Shown in pieces: positions 7,235 through 7,288 of a stretch of DNA of 7,288 nucleotides; within the stretch, counting starts at the first letter, position 1, and each line of letters opens with the position of its first letter. The position numbers were made by a program, and so were the translations under genes. The notes beneath the pieces were generated by a model, which was not told where the DNA came from, did no database searches, and saw nothing but the letters and a program-made list of their open reading frames with translations. Origin of the DNA: Candidatus Neomicrothrix sp. UBA4742 (GTDB lineage Bacteria; Actinomycetota; Acidimicrobiia; Acidimicrobiales; Acidimicrobilacustridaceae); the NCBI GenBank assembly GCA_002403895.1, contig DHIQ01000083.1, forward strand, positions 1 through 7,288. The letters run 5' to 3'.

Positions 7235-7288
7235 GGGTTTGACCGACCCGGCCATGTCAGATCCGACGGGGTCGTGCCGCTGACTACC

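Larger units (their letters stand above)
7119..7288. other. Region upstream of comM with no convincing gene
   Basis: The three minus-strand frames were read. One (from an ATG at 7253-7255) stays open but runs deep into comM and resembles no family I know. One is a low-complexity Ser/Arg run, and one is broken by TAG (7284-7286) and TGA. A plus-strand frame rich in Glu and Leu (ending with a TGA at 7223-7225) has no start and opens at a stop at 7118. The TAG at 7284-7286 could be the end of the next gene upstream. The UPF0102 (yraN) gene that precedes comM in many actinobacteria is not recognisable here. Confidence 0.5.

Overview
The window is GC-rich, and every gene in it lies on the minus strand. 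It looks like a chromosomal housekeeping segment of an actinobacterium. The order (read 5'->3' on the minus strand) comM - dprA - xerC - whiG-type sigma factor - M23-like secreted protein - rpsB matches the conserved neighbourhood known from mycobacteria (comM/dprA/xerC near an M23-like gene and rpsB) and from Streptomyces (whiG close to rpsB). The exact lineage is inferred. Presence of both xerC and a WhiG-type sigma, together with the M23-plus-hydrolase fusion, would suit a deep-branching actinobacterium such as Acidimicrobiia, but I cannot prove that from sequence alone.

Layout from right to left, the direction of transcription. Positions 7119-7288 are a leader region with a possible promoter and a short direct repeat, and no convincing gene. 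comM (7118-5595) is a YifB-type AAA+ helicase. dprA (5598-4381) overlaps it by four bases (GTGA). After 81 bases comes the tyrosine recombinase xerC (4299-3409). Its end overlaps the start of a WhiG/FliA-type sigma factor (3431-2616). A 125-base gap with three TGACG-headed repeats leads to a secreted 547-aa protein (2490-847) that joins a degenerate M23 peptidase-like domain to an alpha/beta-hydrolase (lipase-like) domain. A five-copy, 13-bp tandem repeat begins in the stop codon of that gene and runs up to a candidate promoter for rpsB. rpsB (608 to beyond base 1) is cut by the window edge.

How the genes fit together: ComM and DprA both act on incoming single-stranded DNA during natural transformation (branch migration and RecA loading), and XerC resolves chromosome dimers. 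The three sit in one probable transcription unit that also encodes an alternative sigma factor. The hydrolase fusion is probably a separately translated cell-envelope protein, and rpsB starts the ribosomal-protein S2 unit.

I found no mobile element, CRISPR array, tRNA or rRNA. The window is mostly ordinary conserved chromosome. The points worth a second look are the degenerate M23/hydrolase fusion, the two short tandem-repeat arrays flanking it, and the sigma-factor gene embedded in a competence/recombination unit.
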